From NCBI RefSeq assembly GCF_000237925.1, contig NC_031497.1, positions 14,554,512 to 14,618,511 of the forward strand: a stretch of 64,000 nt of DNA. The letters are read 5' to 3'. How positions within the stretch are numbered: position 1 is the stretch's first letter; each line of letters begins with the position of its first letter. This document shows, piece by piece, positions 29,535 through 51,601 of the stretch. The notes beneath the pieces were generated by a model. That model was not told where the DNA came from, did no database searches, and saw nothing but the letters and a program-made list of their open reading frames with translations. Source of the DNA: Schistosoma mansoni. Lineage: Eukaryota > Platyhelminthes > Trematoda > Strigeidida > Schistosomatidae. Both the position numbers and the translations under genes were made by a program.

Positions 29535-29621
29535 AAAGTATTTGTGTTAAATCAGGACTTGTTAATTAGACAGGTTAACGTGGGTTTACTTGGTCAAAGT
29601 TGTCTTCGTTACCAGGGTTAA

Positions 29622-40680
<11,059 letters not shown>

Positions 40681-41109
40681 GGCTAAGTAAGCCTATATTA
40701 AGAAAGTTGACACAAGCATCGACGAAACCATTCGAATGTCCCTCTTATTAATGACCTTACATTACCAAGCATTCTAATGACGAAAATGTTTTAACCGGCT
40801 GATTTCTCTGTGCTCTATTCTTTTTGTTTCGATAAGGTCCAAGGTCTTTGATAATATCAATCAGAGGTAGTGTTTTCACTATAATGGACTATTTCTAGTC
40901 AATTTGATAGTTCAAATAGTTCAAACGGTTGTTGGCGGAATAGATGAAGCTTTCACTCAACAAGGCATCTGTATCTAGCAGCAGCGGATTACCAATACCT
41001 CCAGACAGAAGCCTAGGTATATAATCGATAAAACAGGAAAATGAGATTGGCAAATCATATCAAGATATTATCCTTAGTCCTTAATAACATGTCAAGTTTT
41101 ATCTTGATC

Positions 41110-41615
41110 TGGTACGGCCAAAAGTAGAGAGTCAGCTAACCCTCTCGAAATGCTCCCAAGTGACCACGTGCATACAACCACTGCCAAGGAAGTCCTACAC
41201 ACTGCCTTCTCGCGGCATTACTGTTGTTTGCAAAATTAGGAGGACGAAAAGTGAATATCCGGCACATTAACCGGGTTGGTGGATATGGAGGATCCACTTA
41301 GGGGAGTTGGAAAACCCTGATTCCAAACCAATGATGCACATGGGCTTCAAGTCTTGGGGGAACAAATGGCGTACGAACCAATTGTTGGTCACCGGCTACC
41401 ATGGGAATGCATCTCCTTACGTTGCTCGATTGTTTTGTGGATTAGACCTTTAGGTCAAAGGCTCATGGTGTGGCCCCCTAAGGAAACCACCTGCTTTGGT
41501 TTGAGCACCCGGGCAGTATCCCAGCCCTCACACAAATCGGATGATTTATGTGAGGCATATCTATCTGATGCAAGCTTGTTCGAGTATTAATGTGTTCAAA
41601 TAAATGTGTAAATCT
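41110..41615 (+). repeat. Short non-autonomous repeat, full-length copy
   Basis: It runs from ctggtacggccaaaagtaga to the A-rich end gttcaaataaatgtgtaaat and has the same internal order as 27598-28110, with a slightly diverged 5' 50 bp and 3' tail. It is upstream of the ABI start codon (40680) in the reverse direction. Confidence 0.8.
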
Positions 41616-41619
41616 GAGA

Positions 41620-41840
41620 GTCCTTGTAGAGGTAAATCAATCCCCAAAATCAATAGCTCTGTTATTTCTCGACATTGCAATCTGACCACGTTTGTTTTAA
41701 TGGACTCATCTAGCTGAAGATGCTCTGTCATGCATCCACACCAGATCACGGGTGAGAACAGCGTGCTCAACGTTTCCTGCGATTACTAGCCAGTTTAGAT
41801 CAGTCACTTCTCAATATACTGATAATCTATCAAATATGTC
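41620..41840 (-). repeat. Dispersed repeat copy, partner at 46154-46440
   Basis: The minus strand of this stretch and the + strand of 46154-46440 share aaagctattgattttgggg-like ends, gatctggt.cggatgca and atatttgata, indicating one repeat family of about 250 bp. Neither copy keeps a shared open frame. The family is not identified. Confidence 0.6.
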
Positions 41841-41849
41841 CTTCAACCT

Positions 41850-42745
41850 CCTCGCTTCTGGCTTTTGATCTCATTGGGTGGGCACGATTCAATAATAAGT
41901 GTTACTGGTTAAGGTGTTGTCAAACTACAATACCTGTGGCACCATCAGACTACTGGCAAGTAGCTTGGACTAGCTCAGCCGGCAGCGAATTCCAGCATTT
42001 AACTACTTTTAAGTAGTAAAGGTTGGGTCTACTGTCTGTCCTGCTGTGTTTAGTCTCCAGTTTCTGGGTGTTATCCTTTAGTTCACTTCTAAGACACCTA
42101 TACTTTAATGGTTAATGGTTTGTTGATTGGTGGCGCTCTTCATATGGCTTGAACTTGAGTCTTCGAACTGATTTCGTCGCTATCCGTTGGATACGTTCCA
42201 AAGAATCCTTATCCTTTTGGATTGAGGTAGGAAATATTATGTTTCCGTCCTCTAAATGAGGACGAATAAAAATGTTGAAGATTATATGAAAAATTCCTAC
42301 GTCAAACTGGCCAAAAATGCGCCTCAACGTTACCAGTGCAAAATTTGCTCGAGAGACGTTTTTGTCACAGTTAGCGTGAGACTTCAAATCACAGAGTACC
42401 AGCACTCCTAAATATTTTTCAGCTAGGGATACTTCTAGAGAGGAGTTGCCTAAGCAGTAACTGTAGTCTGTAACATGTCTCAGATGGACTACTTTACACT
42501 TCGAAGTGTTACAGGTAATTCCGTTGTCATCTGCTCAACTTCGAAGTCGATTCAGATCCTCCTGAAATGCCACTATATCCTCTTGGTTGTGTATCTCTCT
42601 CAAAATCATCACATCATCATCAAAAAGTAATAAAGTTGGACGATACCTGTTGTGGAGGATTTTCTATATAGATCAATAAAAGATGTTCTAGGAATGAGCC
42701 CTGGAGGACCCCACCAGGACATTCCATAACCCGAGGGAAAATGCA
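41850..42745 (-). mobile_element. CR1-like LINE, 3' part of RT
   Basis: On the minus strand a 97-residue frame (42405-42112) reads LKSHANCDKNVSRANFALVT, LRRIFGQFDVGIFHIIFN, then RPHLEDGNIIFP and LERIQRIATKSVRRLKFKPY, the typical thumb/C-terminal region of CR1/Jockey RTs. Just upstream (about 42740-42600) is PGGVLQGSFLEH-like RT core with stops. A probable solo LTR starts 26 bp further up at 42771. It is inert. Confidence 0.82.
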
Positions 42746-42770
42746 CTTAACCTTGACCTTGTAGGGCCAG

Positions 42771-43074
42771 TGTAACGTCACTGAACCCTAGCCAAATCAT
42801 CCGGCAGCTGGGTCACTAGATATCGAGCAGATCATCGATCCCCGTCTAGGTCAAGGACAATCAGCGCGCATAAGTAAATCATACACCATGAACCGGCCCA
42901 TGCGGAAGTGGTTCTACTTTCGCTTGTATCTACTTTAACTAATATTTTCCTGTAATAACGTTCGTTTTGTTGTACAGTCTTCAGAGCATCCCTGGCCCCT
43001 AGATACGTCGATGGGGCAATTCACGCAAGGTGCTGGTCGCGAGGTGTGACTTCGAAGTTAGCTTGTTCGTTACA
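42771..43074. repeat. Probable solo LTR
   Basis: A 304-bp stretch begins tgtaacgtcac and ends gttcgttaca, giving 7-bp inverted termini TGTAACG/CGTTACA like those of Gypsy LTRs. No internal region follows. Clear target duplications are not visible (ccag left, ccgt right), so the call rests on the termini and size. Confidence 0.45.
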
Positions 43075-43356
43075 CCGTTCCCGTCTAACTTGAGTAGGCC
43101 TCCAGTCATTCGACATAGATCATCAACATTGATGGTCTACATTGGTGAGCAAGACTTCGAATAACGCAACCTATCATTATGATCTTTTTTATTGCACTCT
43201 ATACTTACTATTTTTCATTTATGACGTCGCCTATGTTAATCAGTCGCTGTGAACATTCGTTACTTCATATCCTTGTTGATTAGTATTTCAACTTAAATGA
43301 TAGGTCCAATCGATAGAACTAACCAATCAACTACGACTATAATCGGCTGTCGTGAT

Positions 43357-43578
43357 TCTTTAACAGACATTAGCAGCATGTTAATGCTCCTATGAAATAT
43401 GTCTGTTAAAATATCAACCACTCGTAATTATAGCGACATTTCAACACGAACGCATATCTGTTTGCAACTTATCCACTTGTATAAGCAATACAGGATTAAC
43501 TGTAGATTATAAAGTCATCTTTCTGCTTAAGCACTATCAACTAACTTCTATCAGAAACTATCTACCAGAATATTTTAC
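43357..43578. repeat. Left arm of a 222-bp inverted repeat
   Basis: It reads as the reverse complement of 46452-46672 with roughly 5-8% differences by eye, including gcagcatgttaatgctccta and aactaacttctatcagaaac. The arms are 2.9 kb apart and are probably two oppositely oriented copies of one unidentified repeat. Confidence 0.8.
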
Positions 43579-44859
43579 TTACTTGACCACTGCATGCCTA
43601 ATTTCCAATTGCTGAGTTCCATGGTGAAACAGGACACGAATGCTAGAAATTTACGGTGAGTTTGAATAGTAAATTTCCTGCAAGGTTAGATCTTGTTTAG
43701 GCTGCTCGTCAAGACTTATACAAATTCAGTCCAAAATGCTTCGTTAATCTACGAATTTAATCAACAAATTTCAATTCCTTGGGAGCAAGAGTAACCCAGG
43801 CGAGTTTCATAATTGCGCTAGTTAATTTCGTATAAAGTTAATGATGTCTAATAACATTTCGCGACTATTTTCACGTAGAGTAGTCATATATTCTGTCACT
43901 GCCGCCAAATTTTAGTCGAAACCATGTACATTTGTGGCTTGTAAGTCGACATATTGTGGAAAAACGTATTGCATGTACACGGGTAGTCTTAGTCCATGTC
44001 CTAATGAGACAGTTCGTCGTACTTAATGTCACTTAACGCTTGATAATAAGCTCCTTTACGAAACAATCACGTTCTCTAAACCTAAACTTTAGTTACATTG
44101 GTGGTTACCATTTTAATTAATGTTTACTATGAGCTTTGTGTTTGCTGTTATCTCACACGGTAAATCATGGCTAGATTTCCTTATCGTACGCAGTCCAGCG
44201 AATCTCTTGCAAACTAACAACGATATTGTCGTCCCTACCACAACACTGACAGCATTTTTCACTGATATCATTGGCAAGAGTCCAGAGTGACACTCCTGGT
44301 TTCTCATGTTTTTTTCGATATTTTTCTGTTTATCCATCGAACAAACATGCAGCACTCATTGTTTATCATGTTTTAGGGAGTTGATCGTACCACCTTCGCT
44401 CTTGATCTGTATTCGTCGACCCTTATTGATTGTAACCGCAGTCATCGGCTTTTCAAACTGACTACAAGTTGATCAGAAGCTTCGCGGAACGAAATCACGA
44501 CTTATCTTCACGGTTATACTTCTGCACTTACAGTTAGTCTGTTAAATATAGATATAACTAGAAATCGACACTTACGAACAGTTGTCAACATCATTTACTG
44601 ACTTTCTACTCTGAACCGATGGCAGTACAAACATCGGCCTCGATTAATAGTAATCTTATCGTACTATCACCGTGACATCACTACTTTTGCGACAAACCTA
44701 ACGTTGCTCATCTGAGGAACTCAGTCAATTGTCAAAGCTATCTATTTCAATGCGACTTGATAGAACTTTGAAAAGTCATGTTTTTCTTCTACTAACTCTA
44801 TGGTTGATCGCTTAACATTCAATTAACGTCCTAGTTACGTGTTATTACTTGTTGTTTCC

Positions 44860-45440
44860 CGATCAGTTTCTGCCACCTTCTTTCCATTTGTCTTACAGCT
44901 CAGCTCATTGCCTTTGTGCATATGTTCCTTATATGTTTCAATTGTCCGTATGTGCCGTTGTTACCAGTTTGTATTCCACTCATAAATGATCGCTTTTCCC
45001 CAGGGGAGCCAGGATTGAGAGGTTGTCGACTATGAATTCTCCATCTGTTAATACCCAGTCTAAGCACTATGGCGTCTGACCGTTTCTCCAACGATTTGTC
45101 GAATTCATATTGTCGAATAGTAACAGATCCTTAGTGAGGTTGAAGAACCGAGCTCTAATTGAGTTTTCATCCGTAATATACATATGTTCCGCGAAATTGA
45201 CTTTAGGAAGACTGAAGTCCCCTAAAATCAGGATATGAGTGAATCCGAGATGAGTAGAGCGTGATCATCCTTTCAACATACGATTGTCGCACTCGATTTC
45301 AGCAATGGGCTCCCTGTATATGACTTTAACTAGACACCTCGAGGGGGTATACAGTTTTAATGAGCATCATATATAAAATCCAAACTATGTTTGAGTGTAG
45401 AATAACTGTCCGGTAAAAGAGTAGAAACGAGCGCCCCAAT
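44860..45440 (-). mobile_element. CR1-like LINE, endonuclease-region fragment
   Basis: On the minus strand HILILGDFSLPKVNFAEHMY (about 45240-45180), then DLLLFDNMNS and NTNWQQRHIRTIETYKEH (about 44990-44920) correspond to the end of the nuclease domain and start of the linker in CR1 LINEs. Stops interrupt it. It could be the 5' portion of the same element whose 3' part is at 41850-42745, the middle having been lost or displaced. Confidence 0.65.
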
Positions 45441-46150
45441 CGATGTCAGAACAAGGTGATTGGGGTAACAACGGTTCTAAATTTCATCATAACTACAAAT
45501 GTACAATTTTACTTAAACAAATATTACCACTCAGTTATTCAACCAATAATTGTTCCCACAATAATCGATCTAAATTACAATAAATAGACAAATTGATAAG
45601 AAATGTAAGAAAATTACCGAACGCCCCAAAAAATGAGTGTTATTCGATCCTTTCTGAATAGATAAAGTAAAAATCCGTTCAAAAGGTTGCTTTATAACAC
45701 AAAATGTTTCCAATTCTGGGAAAATGCCCTAATTCACAACCAAAATGCACGATACCTCTCAAATCAAGCAACACAATCAAAGAGGGAACAATCCATATAG
45801 CTGCCACCAAGATTAAATATCAACTAAAACAATATAGATACAGTTCAGAAAGAAACAGAAACTCAGTGAAGGCGAAGGAGAAAATTCTAAAACTGTCATG
45901 AAATGAAACATTACAATCTTAAATGGCGTCAAAAAGAATAACAATAATGTATAACTAAGGAAACCATTATGAAAAAATCGCAAATGTATGCATGGAGAGA
46001 TTTTCACACACGAAACCTTCAAAATAGATCTTACATCATAAAGATTCATCAAGATTGATAAAGTCTTTGTTGTGCATTTGATGTACCTCCAGGCATGATC
46101 GAATGTAAAGGACTACTCCACTGAAGATACGACTAGTATTCTGATTTTAC
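45441..46150. other. AT-rich, nothing recognised
   Basis: No exon, RNA or defined repeat. Short open frames here carry no motif. Confidence 0.45.
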
Positions 46151-46153
46151 TAT

Positions 46154-46440
46154 ATGCTACCAGTAGCACCTTCTATATGCGAAGCTTTTGCCCGACCAAT
46201 GGAAATCAGAAGCCAGACGAAAAGAGGTAGGAAAGATATATTTGATACGTTATCAATATATCGCGAAGCGTTTATTCTAAGCTGGCTAGTGAACGTAGGA
46301 GCAGTGTCCCACGCCGAGTCGAAACGTGATCTGGTACGGATGCATAACCGAAAGCCTTCAGTTAAACAAGTCCACTTAAACAACGTGGTCAGCATCCAAT
46401 GTCGAACACTTAGAAAGCTATTGATTTTGGGGAATTATTT
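46154..46440 (+). repeat. Dispersed repeat copy, partner at 41620-41840
   Basis: This is the less damaged of the two copies; a 104-residue frame crosses it (RRKDIFDTLSIYREAF, VSIQCRTLRKLLILGN) and may once have been coding sequence of a retroelement. The source family is unclear. Confidence 0.55.
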
Positions 46441-46451
46441 ACAGCCACATT

Positions 46452-46672
46452 GTAAAATATTCTGGTAGATAGTTTCTGATAGAAGTTAGTTGATAGTGCT
46501 TAAGCAGAACGATGACTTTATAATCGACGGTTAGTCCTATATTGCTTATGCAAGTGGACAAGTTGCAAACAGATATGCGTTCGTGTTGAAATGTCGCTAT
46601 AATTACGAGTGGTTGATATTTTAAGACATATTTCATAGGAGCATTAACATGCTGCTAATGTTTGTTAAAGAA
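46452..46672. repeat. Right arm of the 222-bp inverted repeat
   Basis: Reverse complement of 43357-43578. It directly follows the dispersed repeat at 46154-46440 and ends about 170 bp before the LTR element. Confidence 0.8.
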
Positions 46673-46835
46673 CCAGATGAGTGAAATGTCGTACGTTGAT
46701 TAAAATTAACTAAGTTAAGGCATCATGATTATGCCTTTCGTCACGAAATATACATCACGAATTCATAACAGCTTACTGGTGTTTCAAAACTCGCGCGTCG
46801 ATGTACTAAAACTTTTGGAACATTTTCAAATACTT

Positions 46836-46839
46836 CTTG
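46836..46839. repeat. Target-site duplication of the LTR element (left)
   Basis: cttg, repeated at 51598-51601 after the 3' LTR. Confidence 0.75.
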
Positions 46840-47161
46840 TGTAACGGAGTTGAAATTGCTATGTATGATATACTAATGCATTCTATTTTCTTTCTATTGC
46901 AGGGCGACCAAACATAAACTCTTTAGAGGAAGAGGAGCAAGCCCCATGTACACTAAGCTTACAGGATGACTCATAAGACTACTTTGTAAACTGACTCTTC
47001 CCGCTGTACTCTCGCACACCGCGCTTTTTGATTTTGAAATAAAGAGGCTCGTGACTCCCACTGTGTTCTCTCTTGGTGTGAAGTCCTCGTTTAACATTGT
47101 GTGCTGTGCTGTTTTTCAGATCTGTACTGCTGTTCTCTAACTGCTGATTCCACGTGTTACA
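46840..47161 (+). repeat. 5' LTR
   Basis: 322 bp, TGTAACGGAG...GTGTTACA. It contains the likely poly(A) signal aaataaag about 200 bp in. It differs from the 3' LTR by one G/A and one G/T change. Confidence 0.93.
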
Positions 47162-47168
47162 ACTGGTG

Positions 47169-48340
47169 ATGGAGGTGTTTACGTCAAAACGCGATGAAAA
47201 CTATGAGGAACCACCGGTCATTCCAAGCAAGTCGGCAACCAGTGCAATCATCCGCCAGCCACCACTACTGCGAGTCTCGTCGGATTATGCTATTTGGAAG
47301 GTCAGGATTACGACGTATCTACGTAAGGTTCCAGCTACCGAACATTTTGACTACCTCCTGTCGTGTTTAGACGATGAAGCGGCAAAAAGGGCGATTGCCA
47401 ATGGTTTTACCGCAAGCAACTCATCTGCCCAAAACTGGAAGGTTCTTGATGAATGCTTTTCGTTAACAGTAGACACGCAGCTGGGGACCATGCAGTTCCT
47501 GTCTCGTCACCAGAAAACGAGTGAGGAACCCATGGAATATCTACACTCCCTGCAGCAAGCAGCAATAGTAGCCTTCCCAAGCTTAGACGTTTCTATTCGG
47601 GAAGAAATAATACGCGCACGATTTACAGAAGGCCTTTTGCCAGGTGCACTACGACAGCACCTTCTGTACATGCCACCAAAAAGCATTCAAGACCTAAGAA
47701 CCACAGTTCTCCGGTTCGTTGCCGCAGACAAGCTATCAAACGCTGTCAATACACCGCAGTTGTCAGCGAATGCTATTGACCAGCCTGGAGAACCACGTCA
47801 GTCCGGCTTCACTCAAACTGTTTCTGCGGTCAAACGGCGCCCTGATAGACAGTCGCTACCAACTAGTCAACATAACCGGAAGATGGAGTGTTTTTACTGC
47901 CAACGCTTTGGGCGGAGAGCCCGAAAATGTGGGCACAATAAGTTTTGGAAGCCAGGTGAGACCAGTTTTTCCCATTTGTCTTCATATTATTCTGAATCAG
48001 TATATCCGATAACCACAGCTGGTAGTTTACAGGGGCTACAGACTACTATTCTACTGGATATAGGAGCTTCAGTATCCATTGTGAGAGAAGGGTTTTTAAG
48101 CACATTGAATCGCATAAACCGACAAAAACCATGTTCCTCCACGCTAAAAACAGCCGGTGGTGACCTTCTGGATGTACGGTCTAAGGTGTGGTTGGAGGTA
48201 ACGGTGAATGAACACTCATTCCTACACGAATTTTTAGTATGCCACACACTCACCTGGGATGTTATACTTGGAGTTGGCTTCATGTTAAAATACGACGTCG
48301 TTATACAGGTAGCTAAGCGGAAGCTCGAATCGGGGAAGTA
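47169..48340 (+). pseudogene. Gypsy gag and protease frame
   Basis: The first ATG is at 47169. The N-terminal ~230 residues are a retrotransposon gag (LRVSSDYAIWKVRITTYLRK; LGTMQFLSRHQKTSEEPMEY) that would form the particle. The zinc knuckle at 47889-47930 has C-x2-C-x4-R-x4-C: arginine sits where the zinc-binding histidine belongs. The aspartic protease follows, with ILLDIGASVSIV at about 48051-48086; the family motif is D-T/S-G, so the residue after the catalytic aspartate is isoleucine. The frame ends at 48338-48340 just after the protease, because of an apparent single-base loss near 48329; the pol frame is the next one over. Confidence 0.88.
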
Positions 48341-51280
48341 ACCGTTCAAACACATCGCCTTAAGAACGCAACTAAGTCGGTAGCTCAAGTAGGGGTGTCG
48401 GAAGTCATACACCAGGTACAAACCAATAAACAAGTATCAGAGGATGTCCGTCTATCAACCATTTCCTTACTTCAAAAATTTAGTTCTGTTTTCTCAGAGA
48501 ATATCTCTGGTAATCGGACGACCGCGGTACAACACTCTATTCCCACAGGTGATCATATGCCATTACGTCAACCACCCCGAAGAGTACCGGTACACTATCA
48601 GCCTCAGTTAGAATCAATGATAAAAGAGATGTTAGAGAAAAAGATTATTGTGCCATCTTCATCACCGTGGGCTTCACCCATTGTTTTAGTGAAGAAGAAA
48701 GACTCCTCCCTTCGATTATGTATAGATTACCGTCGCCTTAATGCTATAACAAAGCGCGACTCCTCCCCACTACCACGGATTGATACAACATTGGATGCTG
48801 TGAGAGGTGCGTGTTGGTTTTCGACTTTAGACCTAGCATCCGGATACTGGCAAGTAGAAGTACGACCTCAGGATAGAAAAAAGACGGCATTTGTTGTACC
48901 AAATGGTCTCTACGAATTTCAGGTGATGACTTTCGGGTTAACTAATGCCCCAGCAACCTTTCAACGACTCATGCAGACGGTTCTACATGGCCTGGTACCA
49001 CACAAATGTTTGATTCACCCTGATGATATTATTGTGTATGGCAGCACGCCTGAACAGCATAATGCCAACTTAAGGGCAGTCTTACAGAGTATTAAGCAGC
49101 ACAATTTAAAGGTGAAACCGTCCAAATGTCGACTCTTGCAGAAAGAAGTACTCTTTCTAGGACATCGCATTACAGAAGATGGGGTAGCAAGAGATAAGGA
49201 AAAAACGAGCGCCATTATTAATTGGCCACAGCCGAAATCTGCGGAGGAGGTACGTAGCTTCTTGGGGCTCGCTTCTTACTATAGACGTTTCGTGCGCGAT
49301 TTCGCATCCCTAGCAGCACCTTTACATCGCCTGACGCATAAAGGACGAAAATTTTTGTGGACCACAGAATGCCAACAAGCATTTAACACCCTGAAATCAT
49401 GTCTTGCTGCTCCACCCATACTAGCTTTTCCAGACACTTCAGATAAAGGAGGTGAGTTTATACTTGACACTGATGCTAGCTCGTCAGCTATCGGAGCAGT
49501 CCTTTCTTAAACAACACAAGATGGACAGGAGAGGGTCATAGCGTACACTAGCCGGCGGTTAGATAAAAGGGAGACAAGGTATTCTACGACGCGCCGAGAG
49601 ATGCTGGCTTTGGTAAAATTTTTGCAACATTTTCGTCACTATCTCCTAGGGCGCCCTTTTCGTGTACGCACAGACCATCGTGCATTACAGTGGCTTCGTT
49701 CATTTCGCGAGCCAGAGGGGCAAGTGGCACGCTGGCAAGAACGACTGCAAGAGTTCGATTTCACATGCGAGTACCGACCTGGAAGCCGACATACAAACGC
49801 AGACGCTCTTTCCCGCATACCTCAAACCGCAGGTACTGTTAATGCAGTTCTTAGCACAGTCCTAGAGATCGATTGTCCTTCCCTGCAAGCAGCAGACCCA
49901 GACATGCGGATTATATATCAAAGACAGTTACAGGGAAACAATAAACCACCCATGAAAGAGTTAAAGGATCAATCACTAACAACTCGTCGTATTTGCACTA
50001 AATGGAGTAATCTAAAATTATATGGCGACACGTTATTCTTAATTAACGAAGCGAGACAATCTCTATTGGTAGTACCACGGATAAAAGTTGAGAGCATTGT
50101 GGAGCAGGTGCACCGCGAACTAGGTCATGCAGGAGAACGAAGGACGGAATACGCGGGCCGCCAGCGCTTTTGGTGGCCATCCATGCATGAAGATGTAGTG
50201 CAAATTTGCAAAAATTGTAACACGTGCTGTCGTTTCAAATCGCCTCGACAGACACCTCGTGCACCGTTAACCCCGATGGTGACCACAGGACCACATCAGC
50301 GGATCGGCATAGATATCATGGGACCATTAACAACAACAAAGAAAGGGAATTGCTACATACTGGTTATGGTAGATTACTTTACTAAATGGTGCGAAGCAGT
50401 ACCCCTTCCCCAGCAAGACGCTCTTACGGTTGCCCGAGCTTTCATCGATCATTGGGTTTCCCGCTATGGCGCCCCCTTCTCACTTAATTCTGATCAAGGT
50501 CCAGCCTTTGAAAGTCACCTCATCGCCGAGATATGCCAGCTTTTGGGAATCAGGAAGACACGAACCACTGCGTATCACCCAGAAGGTAACGGGCTGGTAG
50601 AAAGAACAAACAGAAGTATTAAAGCCATATTGCAAGCGTTTGTGAGCAGATCGTCGCAGGAGTTATGGGATGATGTCCTTCCTCAGTGTCTTTTAGCATA
50701 TCGTACATCGGTACATGGCTCCACCGGGTTTTCACCCGCTATTTTATTATTCGGGCATGAATTACGCTTACCAGTGGAGATACAGACGCCCCTGCTGCCC
50801 TGCGAAGAACAGGAGCATGTACCGTACATACGTACTCTCCGTAACCGCTTAGCTGATGCATACCGCTTGGTCAACAGCAATTTGCGCAAAGCTAGTGAAC
50901 ATCAAAAGGACTTGTACGATCGTCGGGTGCACGGACCAGTGTATAAGGTCGGTGATCGCGTTTGGCTACGTCGTCCCATGACATCGTCAGGGAGTTGCAG
51001 TAAGTTCCACCAGCCATGGCAAGGCCCCTTTGAAATCGTCCTCATCCGTTCCCCCACTACGTTTGTATTACGTAACTTGCAACGACCCCAGGATGACGTG
51101 ATAACTGTACACTATGACCAAATGAAACCAGATAGGATGACAGTTTCCTCGGATGCCCAGTTCGCCAATCCACCACCTGCCACTACGTTTTATGAGGTAC
51201 CATCAGAAGGGGGGACAGCATATCCATGTCCGAGACCAGGCACTGAGGACAGTGCCTATTTAAGAGAGGGGGCGGTGTAA
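48341..51280 (+). pseudogene. Gypsy pol: reverse transcriptase, RNase H, integrase
   Basis: RT motifs are present from about 48600: PSSSPWASPIVLVKKKDSSL, LCIDYRRLNAI, FSTLDLASGYWQVEV, TFGLTNAPATFQRLM. The catalytic box at 49016-49027 reads HPDD rather than Y-x-DD. RNase H starts FILDTDASSSAIGAVLS at about 49454 and is cut by TAA at 49508-49510; its remainder (REMLALVKFLQHFRHYLLG, DHRALQWL) continues in the same frame. Integrase is complete: H-H-C-C finger (HRELGHAGERR, CKNCNTCC), catalytic D (IDIMGPL), D (NSDQGPAF) and E (YHPEGNGLVERTNR), then a GDRVWLRRP C-terminal domain. The integrase half (49601-51280) could be intact, the rest not. Confidence 0.92.
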
Positions 51281-51597
51281 CGGAGTTGAAATTGCTATGT
51301 ATGATATACTAATGCATTCTATTTTCTTTCTATTGCAGGGCGACCAAACATAAACTCTTTAGAGGAAGAAGAGCAAGCCCCATGTACACTAAGCTTACAG
51401 GATGACTCATAAGACTACTTTGTAAACTGACTCTTCCCGCTGTACTCTCGCACACCGCGCTTTTTGATTTTGAAATAAAGAGGCTCGTGACTCCCACTGT
51501 GTTCTCTCTTGGTGTGAAGTCCTCGTTTAACATTGTGTGCTGTGCTGTTTTTCAGATCTGTACTGCTGTTCTCTAACTGCTGATTCCACTTGTTACA
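51276..51597 (+). repeat. 3' LTR
   Basis: 322 bp, preceded by a purine tract at 51262-51275. It overlaps the last codons of pol. Followed by the cttg duplication. Confidence 0.93.
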
Positions 51598-51601
51598 CTT
51601 G

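Larger units (their letters stand above)
46840..51597 (+). mobile_element. Ty3/Gypsy LTR retrotransposon, structurally complete, coding region broken
   Basis: The 4758-bp element has two 322-bp LTRs (46840-47161, 51276-51597), a gag-protease frame, RT-RNase H, integrase and a purine-rich tract aagagagggggcgg just before the 3' LTR. LTR termini are TGTAAC/GTTACA. A cttg target duplication flanks it. The LTRs differ at only two positions that I can find, so the insertion is recent. Domain order protease-RT-RNase H-integrase makes it Ty3/Gypsy. The coding region has a frameshift near 48329, an in-frame stop at 49508-49510 and altered active-site motifs in protease and RT. It could only move with proteins supplied by other copies. 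The gag start codon lies 7 bp after the LTR, within the expected primer-binding site; tggtgatgg is the candidate but I cannot name the tRNA. Confidence 0.93.

Noticed and set aside
45704-45901. 65-residue + frame rich in Lys/Asn
   Set aside because: Composition reflects AT-rich DNA; no motif, no splice context.
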